NCBI GenBank assembly: GCA_025997215.1
Contig: BNUH01000107.1
Location: 1-8,780 of the forward strand
Direction: 5' to 3'
Length of the DNA stretch: 8,780 bases
From: Clostridia bacterium
Lineage (GTDB): Bacteria > Bacillota_A > Clostridia > Christensenellales > Aristaeellaceae
Part shown: positions 1 to 6,879 of the stretch, in pieces
Numbering within the stretch: the stretch's first letter is position 1
Layout: every line of letters starts with the position of its first letter
Program-made: the position numbers and the translations under genes
The notes under the pieces: model-generated
The model's database searches: none
What the model saw: the letters and a program-made list of their open reading frames with translations, nothing else
What the model was told of the DNA's origin: nothing

Positions 1-66
1 TCAGATATTCGGCTTTGCTGAATAGGTGAACCATATGATTTGTGAAAAGAATGCGAGTCTAGTTGC
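1..66 (+). other. Tail of an upstream gene plus a leader-like mini-frame
   Basis: No frame is open through this stretch. The three + frames stop at 19-21, 23-25 and 27-29, so an upstream gene must end there, but too few codons remain to identify it. An 11-codon frame follows, from ATG at 35 to TGA at 68-70. It has a good Shine-Dalgarno-like sequence (AGGTGAA, 24-30) and its stop overlaps the TTG start of the next gene as TTGA. It may be a coupling leader, or the end of the upstream gene beyond a nonsense codon at 23-25. Confidence 0.4.
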
Positions 67-1200
67 TTGAAGAAAGCGCTTCTACTATCCGCAGTTGCAT
101 GTACCCATAGATCCTTCAACTGGCCGTGCATCAATGCATTAAGCGATTTGGGTTATGAAGTCCACCTCGCCGCCAACTTCAGTGACGAAGGCCATAATGG
201 GGCTAACGAAAGATTCGCAAAAACATGTAAAAAAGTCGACGTCGTCGTTCACAATTTCCCCTTTGCGCGTTCTTCACTGTTACGGAATCTCAATGCGGTG
301 TCCATGTTTAGACATTGGCTAGCCCACGAAGAATTCCAAATAATACACGCGCATACGGAAACAGGCTGTTTGATTCTGAAGCTCGCTGGCAGTGCTGCGG
401 GAAAGGCGGTTCGTATCTATACGCCACACGGCTTTTCTTTCTGGGAAGGCAGTTCGTTGAAAAGCCAGGTTATATATCGTGCGCTTGATCGGTGGGTCTG
501 CGGCGGTATCGATGCTGCCATTGCCATTAATTGGGAGGAGCTATCCATACTTGAAGGATGGGTGCCTGGAAGAGCACGATTCACACATGGCGCTGGCGTG
601 GATCTCTCCCGTTTTCAGAACGTAAAAGCAGATCGCGCTGCCATACGTGCCTCTCTTGGCATACCGCAAGAAGCGTTCATGCTGGTTGCTGTGGGCGAAT
701 TGAATGACAACAAGAACCATCGAGCAATGATTGAAGCGTTGGTTTTGACGCATAATCCAAATGCACATCTTCTGATATGTGGCATTGGGGAACGGCGGCA
801 ATCATTGCTTGTCCAGGCACAAACAATGGGCATAACAGATCGTGTAACTCTAGCGGGTTATCGGAAAGACATTGCTTCCCTTCATTATGCAGCCGATGTT
901 TTTCTGTCCGCGTCTCACCATGAAGGGTTACCTGTATCTATGCTGGAAGCGATGGCTGCGGGACTTCCGGTAGAGTGCTCAGCAATTCGTGGCCATGTGG
1001 ACTTAATTGAAGGAGAACAGGGCGGGTATTTGCTCGATGCAGACGATGTACATGGTTTTGCCGACGCGGTGAATCGAATCGCAGACAATGAATTGCTGCG
1101 CAAAGCGATGTGTGAAAGAAATAAAACGGTGGTAGCGGGATACTGCACGGAGACGGTAAGTGCGGAAATGCGGCGTATCTACGTTGAGGCTGTATTATAG
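67..1200 (+). CDS. Glycosyltransferase family 4 (GT-B fold), polysaccharide biosynthesis
   Basis: A 377-residue, full-length retaining glycosyltransferase that would add a sugar from a nucleotide-sugar donor to the lipid-linked repeat unit at the inner face of the membrane. The N-terminal acceptor domain opens with the usual strand and helix (MKKALLLSAV, then LGYEVHLAA at 28-36) and carries TPHGF at 119-123. The C-terminal donor domain begins around GVDLSRF (177-183) and has ELNDNKNH at 211-218. It also has the E-x7-E motif of family 4 (E286 and E294 in EGLPVSMLE) followed by a GHVDLI segment. I chose the TTG at 67 because the protein begins there exactly where relatives begin; stops lie just upstream in frame and the local ribosome site is weak. 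Donor and acceptor sugars cannot be read from sequence. The stop overlaps the next start by one base. Base composition is balanced, unlike the AT-rich next gene. Confidence 0.9.
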   Translation: MKKALLLSAVACTHRSFNWPCINALSDLGYEVHLAANFSDEGHNGANERFAKTCKKVDVVVHNFPFARSSLLRNLNAVSMFRHWLAHEEFQIIHAHTETGCLILKLAGSAAGKAVRIYTPHGFSFWEGSSLKSQVIYRALDRWVCGGIDAAIAINWEELSILEGWVPGRARFTHGAGVDLSRFQNVKADRAAIRASLGIPQEAFMLVAVGELNDNKNHRAMIEALVLTHNPNAHLLICGIGERRQSLLVQAQTMGITDRVTLAGYRKDIASLHYAADVFLSASHHEGLPVSMLEAMAAGLPVECSAIRGHVDLIEGEQGGYLLDADDVHGFADAVNRIADNELLRKAMCERNKTVVAGYCTETVSAEMRRIYVEAVL

Positions 1201-2258
1201 TGGTTAATAGCAACAAGGATACCATCAGTGTTGTCATCCCTATATATTTGACCGCCGCTTATTTGTTCGATTGCCTAGATTCTGTATCTATGCAAACTCA
1301 CCAAAATTTGAATATCATTTGTGTGGATGATGGAACACCAGATCAAGCCAGCGAAGCTGCACTTTCTCGAGCTGTAGTCGATGAACGGGTTTACGTCATA
1401 AGCAAACTGAATAAAGGGCTATCAGATTCGCGGAATACAGGCAATGCTTTACTAACTGGCGATTGGGTGACATATATCGATAGCGACGATTGGATTGATT
1501 CTGATATGATAGCTGCGATGTATGAAGAAGCTCTGCGTTTCAATGCTGACTCGGTGATGTGTTCCTATGTAAAAGAGTATAACACTCGTTCTATTGTGGA
1601 GCATGTCTTTCCATGTTCATTTTCAATGATGCGCGAGCAGTTCCGTCAAACAATATACCGTCGCTTTTTCGGTCCGTTAGGTGAAGAAACTCGCGCGCCG
1701 CATCAACTAGATCTATTAGTTACAAACTGCATGCAATTGTTCAGGCGAGAAATAATAAACAACATAATGTTTATGGATACTAAGTTGATCGGTACAGAAG
1801 ATTTATTATTTCAAGCCATGGTTTATCAACGGTGCAATTCGTTTTCTTATATAGATAGACCGCTCTATCATTATCGTAAAACGAATCAGCGTTCACTTAC
1901 TACGGTGTATAAAAGAGATCTAGATAAAAAATGGGCAAACATGTTTGTTGAACTGGCGAAACTAATTGACCAGTATCAGTTGGGTTGCAATTTCTTAAGT
2001 GCGCTACAAAACCGTGAAGCATTAAGTGTGTTGACACTATCGATGAACACCGAATCCTCAAGTATGTCCATTTCAGAAAAGGCACATGAAATACTAGGCA
2101 TCCTGAATTCGACACCATATTGTTTCGCTTTATACAGCTTGGATACTAGCTTTATGCCATTGCATTGGAAAACATTCTACCAAGCCGCAAAGCGAAAGCA
2201 TAAAGGCATTTGTCTACTTATTGTTAGTATAATCAACCAAATAAGGAAATTTCAATGA
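1200..2258 (+). CDS. Glycosyltransferase family 2 (GT-A fold)
   Basis: A 352-residue inverting glycosyltransferase, probably cytoplasmic or membrane-associated, adding one sugar to the repeat unit. The N-terminal GT-A domain shows SVVIPIY (10-16), the nucleotide-binding DDGTPD (43-48), NKGLSDSRNTG (71-81) and the metal-binding DSDDW (94-98). The distal part has GTED (198-201), which supplies the usual catalytic-base ED pair, and the YHYRKTNQRSLT segment (223-234) typical of this subfamily. After about residue 240 the sequence is a less conserved tail. Start is GTG at 1200, one base inside the TAG of the preceding gene, with GAGG at 1186-1189 about ten bases upstream. The gene is AT-richer than the GT4 before it, consistent with a different origin. 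It overlaps licD by four bases (ATGA). IPIYL replaces the more usual IPVYN. Sugar specificity is unknown. Confidence 0.9.
   Translation: MVNSNKDTISVVIPIYLTAAYLFDCLDSVSMQTHQNLNIICVDDGTPDQASEAALSRAVVDERVYVISKLNKGLSDSRNTGNALLTGDWVTYIDSDDWIDSDMIAAMYEEALRFNADSVMCSYVKEYNTRSIVEHVFPCSFSMMREQFRQTIYRRFFGPLGEETRAPHQLDLLVTNCMQLFRREIINNIMFMDTKLIGTEDLLFQAMVYQRCNSFSYIDRPLYHYRKTNQRSLTTVYKRDLDKKWANMFVELAKLIDQYQLGCNFLSALQNREALSVLTLSMNTESSSMSISEKAHEILGILNSTPYCFALYSLDTSFMPLHWKTFYQAAKRKHKGICLLIVSIINQIRKFQ
2243..2248 (+). promoter_or_regulatory. Ribosome binding site of licD
   Basis: AAGGAA lies six bases before the ATG at 2255. It fixes the licD start at the ATGA overlap with the preceding stop and is one of the clearest ribosome sites in the window. 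Confidence 0.6.
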
Positions 2259-3097
2259 AGAAAGAAGATATTCGTGGGTTACAGCTTATTCAATTAGGTA
2301 TTCTGAAAGAATTCGACAGAGTATGCCGTGATAACGGAATCACATACTTTGTAGGATTCGGTACGCTCCTAGGCGCTGTTCGTCACAAGGGTTTTATCCC
2401 TTGGGACATGGACATTGATGTGCTCATGTTTCGTGATCAGTATGAAAAGATGCTAGCCTTGGGTGCCGCTTATGAGAATTGTGAGCTGGTCTGTGAGCGG
2501 CTGAACGAGATTTATCATACCTCACTCTCACGCATGGTCAGTAAGACGTTCAGCATGGACTCGTATGAAGCGCGTAATGTAAAGGAGAAGCGTATATATA
2601 TCGATATTCTTGCCCTTGAGTATTTGAATTATGAAAAGCTGTCGTTTATCAAGCTGCGCGATGCGATTCTCAGACTTGTATGGCGGGTTAAGCTGTACCG
2701 TAATGGTTGGATCGACGTTTCGCATGATCGGTTTCATCTGAAGCATCTTCTACTAGCAACCCTAAGCGCGCTGTTGCCACGCCGGCCAATTTTTCCAGAT
2801 GAGGTGATTTTGGGGTTGAGCGGTCGCGCGGACAAGCCAACAGAGCATTGCAGTGTGATTAATAGCACTAATGGCTTTACACATGACCTATTTTTAACTG
2901 AGCTCTTTCGTGAAGCTGTCGATTTACCGTTCGAAGACATGATCGTTGCTGCGCCAGTTGGTTATGAACGCATTCTCTTACAAACGTACAGCGATTATTT
3001 GACCCCCCCCCCCCCCGAGGACAAGCGGTATCCAGCGTATCTAGAAAGCATCACTATCGTAAACAATTCGTCGAGTGGGGAAAAGTTGTTTTGCTGA
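2255..3097 (+). CDS. licD: LicD-family phosphotransferase, with poly-C tract near the 3' end
   Basis: A 280-residue LicD-family protein. LicD enzymes have a nucleotidyltransferase-like fold and transfer phosphocholine, or in related proteins other phospho-alcohols, from a CDP-activated donor to a glycan. The N-terminal helix LQLIQLGILKEFDRVC (9-24) leads to the signature GTLLGAVRHKGFIPWD (36-51) and the acidic DID (53-55), the likely metal-binding pair. Two departures from consensus are visible: WDMDID instead of WDDDID, and GFG instead of GGG-like glycines before TLLG. The C-terminal Y-x-DY...PP-x-x-KR motif (about 246-258) is present, but its prolines P251-P254 are encoded by a 14-base run of C (3003-3016). 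In the sequenced length the frame is intact. The ATG at 2255 overlaps the previous stop, and the 3' end overlaps the next gene by seven bases. Product identity as LicD is firm; the transferred group is not determined. Confidence 0.9.
   Translation: MKKEDIRGLQLIQLGILKEFDRVCRDNGITYFVGFGTLLGAVRHKGFIPWDMDIDVLMFRDQYEKMLALGAAYENCELVCERLNEIYHTSLSRMVSKTFSMDSYEARNVKEKRIYIDILALEYLNYEKLSFIKLRDAILRLVWRVKLYRNGWIDVSHDRFHLKHLLLATLSALLPRRPIFPDEVILGLSGRADKPTEHCSVINSTNGFTHDLFLTELFREAVDLPFEDMIVAAPVGYERILLQTYSDYLTPPPPEDKRYPAYLESITIVNNSSSGEKLFC
3003..3016 (+). repeat. Homopolymeric C14 tract inside licD, candidate phase-variation site
   Basis: Fourteen consecutive C encode the end of codon T250 and all of P251-P254. 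A C run this long is prone to slipped-strand mispairing. With 14 C (also 11 or 17) LicD is intact. With 13 or 16 the frame meets TAG at 3042-3044, giving about 262 residues. With 15 or 12 no stop is met before or at licD's normal end and the frame enters the downstream transferase. The length could also be a sequencing or assembly artefact, which such tracts provoke. Confidence 0.85.
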
Positions 3098-4221
3098 ACG
3101 CCGCACATAATATAACCACGCTGGCTGCGCGTGTTGTCCCGAAACGTGATTGCGTTCTTATCTACGATTTCATGCGACATCCTGCAAACTCAACAGCACT
3201 GCTCAGCTATTTGATTAAGAATGACTACAATAAGCATTATAAAATTGTGTGTTACGGAATACATGGCATGAGGGGACAGAATGTTATCTGGTCAACTAAT
3301 CTCATTCGGATTTTTCTTTGCCAAATCACCGCTAGATTTATTTTCTATTCAGTTGCACCAATCTTTACGAGCACACCTGCGGCTGGTCAAATAATAGTGA
3401 ACATGTGGCACGGTTCGCCATTCAAGAGAATAGGATACATGCATAGTCAGAAACAGTGGCGTGACCTGTCGTCACTCTTCTCCGTCCTCTGTGTAGCCTC
3501 AGAATCCATGAGTCCTCTCATGAAGCGGAGCTTTGGCTGCGGTGACAGTAAGATCTTCATTAATGGTAGTCCACGCAATGATGATCTATGGCACCGTTCC
3601 GGCGACCTGACGAAGGCTTTGGGAGAATCGGCTGATGGCCGTATGATAATCGTATGGTTGCCAACATATCGAGTGTTTCGTGGCGTTGCAGAATCTGGCG
3701 TTGAATTCCCAATGCTGACGGAGGAAAACATCTACACTGTAAGCGAGTACTGCCACGTTCGCAATGTACTGCTGGTGATTAAGCCACACCCGCTACAGGA
3801 TGAACTACCACTTTTTCGGAAGAAAACGCCAAATATCATAATCATTCATGATAGCGACCTTACTCAGACTGGTATGAGCCTATACAACCTTTTAGCTTTT
3901 TCTGACGCGCTTCTCACAGATGCTTCCTCTGTATTCGCAGACTACCTTATCCTTGATCGCCCGATAGGCTTCACGTTAGACGACTATGACAGCTATCGTG
4001 ATATGCGTGGGTTTTCCTTCGATGATCCTATTTCCTTGATGCCAGGTGTTCTTTTATATACGCCGGACGATCTTCTTCGCTTCATTGATGACATCTCAAA
4101 CGGACGTGATATAAGTGCGCAAAAACGACTATCCCTTGTGGACTTCTACAACCAGTATGTCGATAACAAGAACACCGAGCGATTGGTGGATCATGTGCTG
4201 GAAAGGCTTCATGATGCATAG
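3091..4221 (+). CDS. CDP-glycerol/ribitol:poly-phosphate transferase, TagF/TagB-like (first copy)
   Basis: A 376-residue member of the CDP-glycerol glycerophosphotransferase family (teichoic-acid TagB/TagF fold). It would transfer glycerol-phosphate or a similar polyol-phosphate from a CDP donor to the growing glycan. Seen in order: WHGSP at 106-110, WLPTYR at 189-194, FPMLTEENI at 206-214, KPHP at 231-234, TDASS at 276-280 and a FTLDDYDSY...RGFSFDD block. The histidines of WHGSP and KPHP correspond to residues considered essential in TagF. TDASS replaces the common TDYSS, still kept in the second copy at 6836. Start is TTG at 3091, preceded by a purine-rich GTGGGGAAAAG (3075-3085) and overlapping the licD stop (3095-3097), so translation is probably coupled to LicD. 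The same frame is open upstream as far as the poly-C tract, allowing a fusion. The donor could be CDP-glycerol or CDP-ribitol. Confidence 0.85.
   Translation: MLNAAHNITTLAARVVPKRDCVLIYDFMRHPANSTALLSYLIKNDYNKHYKIVCYGIHGMRGQNVIWSTNLIRIFLCQITARFIFYSVAPIFTSTPAAGQIIVNMWHGSPFKRIGYMHSQKQWRDLSSLFSVLCVASESMSPLMKRSFGCGDSKIFINGSPRNDDLWHRSGDLTKALGESADGRMIIVWLPTYRVFRGVAESGVEFPMLTEENIYTVSEYCHVRNVLLVIKPHPLQDELPLFRKKTPNIIIIHDSDLTQTGMSLYNLLAFSDALLTDASSVFADYLILDRPIGFTLDDYDSYRDMRGFSFDDPISLMPGVLLYTPDDLLRFIDDISNGRDISAQKRLSLVDFYNQYVDNKNTERLVDHVLERLHDA
4200..4206 (+). promoter_or_regulatory. Ribosome binding site of the broken GT2 gene
   Basis: GGAAAGG stands four bases before ATG 4211 and seven before ATG 4214. 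The second spacing is the better one, so 4214 may be the true start. The site shows that a real gene once began here, overlapping the end of the preceding transferase gene. Confidence 0.5.
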
Positions 4222-4427
4222 TTTGGGTGCCATAGTTCCTGCGCATAACGAAGAAGCGATTTGGGTGTCCGTCGATTGCGAACTGCTTTTCCAGTTCTAT
4301 TAAGGTCTTCGGATACTCCTTCATTCATGATATTGTCTATTATTCAGTTAAGTTCTATCAAGTGCATAGCCATTTCACGCCTTTCTCGTTATTCCAGAAG
4401 TATGAAAAGGATTTTGCTATACATTGA
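4211..4427 (+). pseudogene. Remnant of a GT2 glycosyltransferase gene, disrupted by an IS fragment
   Basis: From ATG 4211 or 4214 the frame reads into LGAIVPAHNEEAI, which is the opening strand and nucleotide-binding motif of a family 2 glycosyltransferase (compare IPAYNEE). After about 18 codons the homology ends and the frame stops at 4301-4303. A different frame runs from about 4371 to TGA at 4425-4427, giving a charged tail PFSLFQKYEKDFAIH whose stop overlaps the next TTG start as TTGA, just as other genes in this operon overlap. I infer that these are the two ends of one gene whose middle, several hundred bases or more, was lost after an insertion sequence landed in it. The 5' identity is good; the assignment of the 3' tail to the same gene is inference. 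Confidence 0.6.
4277..4380 (-). mobile_element. Fragment of an IS1595-like insertion sequence (transposase 5' end)
   Basis: Reading the minus strand from ATG at 4324, the first 16 residues MKEYPKTLIELEKQFA match the characteristic beginning of IS1595/ISXO2-type transposases, which normally continue into a RWP-x-G-x-x-CP-x-C zinc-ribbon region. Here the homology stops near 4277 and the rest is gone. About 55 bases upstream of that ATG (4325 to roughly 4380) probably form the element's end, though I cannot define the terminal inverted repeat. The opposite end is not seen, so this is a deletion remnant and not a mobile copy. Confidence 0.6.
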
Positions 4428-5563
4428 TTAGAGTTCTTCAATTATTTACTTGCCTTGACTGCGGCGGCGCGGAAACGATGCTTATGAACATCTACCGCCG
4501 TATTGACCGCGAACAGGTTCAGTTTGATTTCCTCGTCTACAAGCCCTGGAAAGGCGTATACGAAGATGAAATTGAGCAGCTTGGTGGATGCGTGTATCAT
4601 GTCCGACCGTTTTCCGCATGTGGGCTTTCTGGATACCTTTCAGATCTGCGGCGCTTCTTCAAGGGGCATCCTGAATATCGGATTATTCACTGCCATATGG
4701 GTGCGCAGGGAGTATTCGCCGCGCGCTTAGCCCGAAAAGCGATTGTTATCTTCCATAGCCATTTCGCGTTTGTGCCGATATTGTCCGGAGGGGTACGCGT
4801 TACTGTCCGGCGCATTATTTCGAACTTATTTCGGACTATTTCGCTACAGTACGCCACGGACTATATTGCTTGTGGCCAGGATGCCGCACGCGCATACTTT
4901 CGACAGAGAGCGAACAAGGCCATCGTGTTGAACAACGGAGTGGACGCTGAGAAATTCCGTTTCAGCCCATCGGTTCGAGAAACGAAAAGGATTGAACTGG
5001 GAATCTCTCAGGATGAATTGGTTTTCGGCCATGTCGGACGATTCGACGGAAATAAAAACCAGGTATTCTTGATTCGAATATTTGCCGAAATTTTGAAGCA
5101 AAACGCCAAGGCACGGTTGATCCTCATCGGAAGCGGCTATGGCGCGAACACGGAGATGCTTAACGAAGCGCAGCGGTATGCACGGGAAACGCTCCCACAC
5201 GACCGATACGCCTTTCTCGGTATGCGTGCTGATGTGTCCAAATTGCTCCAAGCTATGGATGTATTCGTGTTCCCTTCGCTTCTGGAAGGCCTGCCTGTCG
5301 CGTGCATCGAGGCACAAGCTGCAGGATTGCCGTGCCTCATCTCTGATACAGTTGCCCGCGAAACTGGTATTACGGATTTGGCACAATTCATCCCATTACA
5401 GGGAAGCCCAAAGGCATGGGCTGAAACCGCTCTGGCCGCTGCCAATTTGACGCGACGGGATATGGCGGAGACCATTAAGGCAGTCGGGTATGACGCTGCG
5501 CAGAATGCTTCATGGCTACAGGCATACTATTTGAGCAAATATGCGGAGCGGGCAACCGAATGA
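4424..5563 (+). CDS. Glycosyltransferase family 4 (second)
   Basis: A 379-residue GT-B glycosyltransferase, full length for family 4, likely extending the repeat unit at the cytoplasmic membrane face. The N-terminus MIRVLQLFTCLDCGGAETM is the glycine-rich acceptor-domain opening of this subfamily. HCHMGAQG (89-96) and HSHFA (111-115) follow; relatives usually have HSHN. The donor domain has NNGVD (170-174), HVGRF (203-207), LIGSG (234-238), and the E-x7-E pair E288 and E296 within EGLPVACIE. The TTG at 4424 is chosen because the conserved N-terminus begins immediately there and because it overlaps the stop of the broken upstream gene as TTGA; AAGG at 4407-4410 is a distant ribosome site. Since the upstream gene is broken, coupled translation of this gene may be reduced. 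It is more GC-rich than the genes at 1200 and 6836, and ends overlapping the next start by four bases (ATGA). Confidence 0.9.
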   Translation: MIRVLQLFTCLDCGGAETMLMNIYRRIDREQVQFDFLVYKPWKGVYEDEIEQLGGCVYHVRPFSACGLSGYLSDLRRFFKGHPEYRIIHCHMGAQGVFAARLARKAIVIFHSHFAFVPILSGGVRVTVRRIISNLFRTISLQYATDYIACGQDAARAYFRQRANKAIVLNNGVDAEKFRFSPSVRETKRIELGISQDELVFGHVGRFDGNKNQVFLIRIFAEILKQNAKARLILIGSGYGANTEMLNEAQRYARETLPHDRYAFLGMRADVSKLLQAMDVFVFPSLLEGLPVACIEAQAAGLPCLISDTVARETGITDLAQFIPLQGSPKAWAETALAAANLTRRDMAETIKAVGYDAAQNASWLQAYYLSKYAERATE

Positions 5564-6879
5564 TACTTCTCCTAATCCTATTTTTATTTGAATGTGTTGT
5601 ATGCTTTATCCTGCGGAATATCGGCCTGATGGTTATTGTAGAGTCTGATTCAGCGCAAATTGTCATGCTAATGATCAACCTATTCATTGGGACTTACGCA
5701 CTCTTACATGAGAATAGTAACGAGCAGCCTGGTGTGCAAAACGCGTTGACCATCGGATTCGCACTGCGGATCTTCATGATCCTCTGGGACATCTATGCAA
5801 CCCGCATCTTCATTCTGCCCAATAGCCATTTGGACACAGAATCGTTCCAGCGAACCGCCGTGCTCTATATGCAGCAGGGCGGTGATGTCAATGCCTACTC
5901 AGTATTTCTAGGCACTCTTTACAGGATAATCGGCGTGCAGCGGCTTACGGCAGAGTACGTGAACTTACTGTTGTGCTATATCTCCATTTACCTCTTCCGG
6001 TACATGCTCAAAGACTTCGATGTTTCAGAAAAGGTGCGCGACCGCGCTCTGATAGCGGCAGCGTTGTTGCCGAACTACATGATCGTCTCAGTAATCCTGC
6101 TGCGTGAATGCTTGATTTCTACGCTACTCACAGCCTCATTGGTATGTTTCGTCAGATGGTGGAAACGGGGTGGGGCACACTTTTTTATATTGTCAATCTT
6201 GCTTACCGTGCTCGCTGGTCAATACCATTCTGGCTCGTTGTCGGCGGGCGGCGGATACGCGCTGCTGTTTGTGCTAACCAAACGCGGTGAGGCGGAAGAA
6301 CGCATATTCCATATTTCGTTCTCAGCGCTTGTGAAGGCAGCTGCAGTGGTCGCGGTGTTCATCTACGCATATAGCACCATGCAGGATAAGCTGTTTGGCC
6401 GAATTTATGTAACAGATCTCTCCCAGCTGGACAATTACTTCAACGAGCACAGATCCTTCAGTGTTATTGAGAGCTCGGATAGCAGCCATTACTCGGCGGG
6501 TGTGGCAGGGCTTTCCGGTTTCACAAACATAATCGTGAACACGCCGATCCGGTTGGTATCCTACCTGCTCGCACCGGCACCGTGGGACTGGCGCGGGTTC
6601 ACGGACGTTTTTGCGTTCTTTTTTAGCAGCGCGCTGTATATTTACGCGGTTTGGGTGGGTGCGCGATCACTGCGGCGACAGTTCGCGAACAGAGATATGA
6701 TGGTTGCACTGATCATCCTTTGCGCATGTTCGGCGTTAACGTTCGCATGGGGTGTGGAGAGTGCGGGTTCGGCGCTTAGGCATCGGATTAAGATCGTATA
6801 CTTCTTCTTCTTGCTATACGCGTTGACAGGAGAGGGTGAAAATAGCAATTATAAAGTATGCAATGGAGTATCTTGGTGA
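5560..6879 (+). CDS. wzy: Multi-pass membrane protein, probable Wzy polysaccharide polymerase
   Basis: A 439-residue integral membrane protein with roughly ten or eleven hydrophobic segments, for example around 1-27, 34-50, 62-80, 133-150, 163-198, 207-221, 255-272, 346-367, 380-398 and 410-423. A polar loop of about 60 residues (roughly 273-335) would be exposed. LLREC (181-185) and the segment SYLLAPAPWDW (334-344) after the large loop resemble O-antigen/capsule polymerases, which join repeat units at the outer membrane face. The family is poorly conserved, so the call rests on topology, size and position between glycosyltransferases and wzx. Start is ATG 5560 overlapping the previous stop, with GGAG at 5545-5548; longer upstream starts would run deep into the preceding gene. 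It is GC-rich, and its last 14 codons lie inside the AT-rich next gene in another frame, which suggests a recombination join. A polysaccharide-modifying membrane enzyme is the alternative. Confidence 0.65.
   Translation: MILLLILFLFECVVCFILRNIGLMVIVESDSAQIVMLMINLFIGTYALLHENSNEQPGVQNALTIGFALRIFMILWDIYATRIFILPNSHLDTESFQRTAVLYMQQGGDVNAYSVFLGTLYRIIGVQRLTAEYVNLLLCYISIYLFRYMLKDFDVSEKVRDRALIAAALLPNYMIVSVILLRECLISTLLTASLVCFVRWWKRGGAHFFILSILLTVLAGQYHSGSLSAGGGYALLFVLTKRGEAEERIFHISFSALVKAAAVVAVFIYAYSTMQDKLFGRIYVTDLSQLDNYFNEHRSFSVIESSDSSHYSAGVAGLSGFTNIIVNTPIRLVSYLLAPAPWDWRGFTDVFAFFFSSALYIYAVWVGARSLRRQFANRDMMVALIILCACSALTFAWGVESAGSALRHRIKIVYFFFLLYALTGEGENSNYKVCNGVSW
6828..6832 (+). promoter_or_regulatory. 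Ribosome binding site of the second TagF-like gene
   Basis: AGGAG lies three bases before GTG 6836, inside the coding end of the membrane protein. The spacing is short. The next in-frame ATG, at 6863, has no visible ribosome site, which favours GTG 6836. Confidence 0.45.

Noticed and set aside
4222..4423. Possible terminator or promoter in the only gap between intact genes
   Set aside because: No stem followed by a T run and no convincing -35/-10 pair. The space is explained by the gene remnant and IS fragment.
4402..4431. Short frame beginning MKRILLYID, resembling a GT4 start
   Set aside because: It stops after nine codons, and the TTG frame at 4424 carries the real conserved N-terminus. 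I treat the resemblance as chance or a minor relic.
4844..5386. Long minus-strand open frame (180 codons) opposite the second GT4 gene
   Set aside because: It lies wholly antisense to a well-supported glycosyltransferase, shows no family motif and no ribosome site, and is expected by chance in this codon use.
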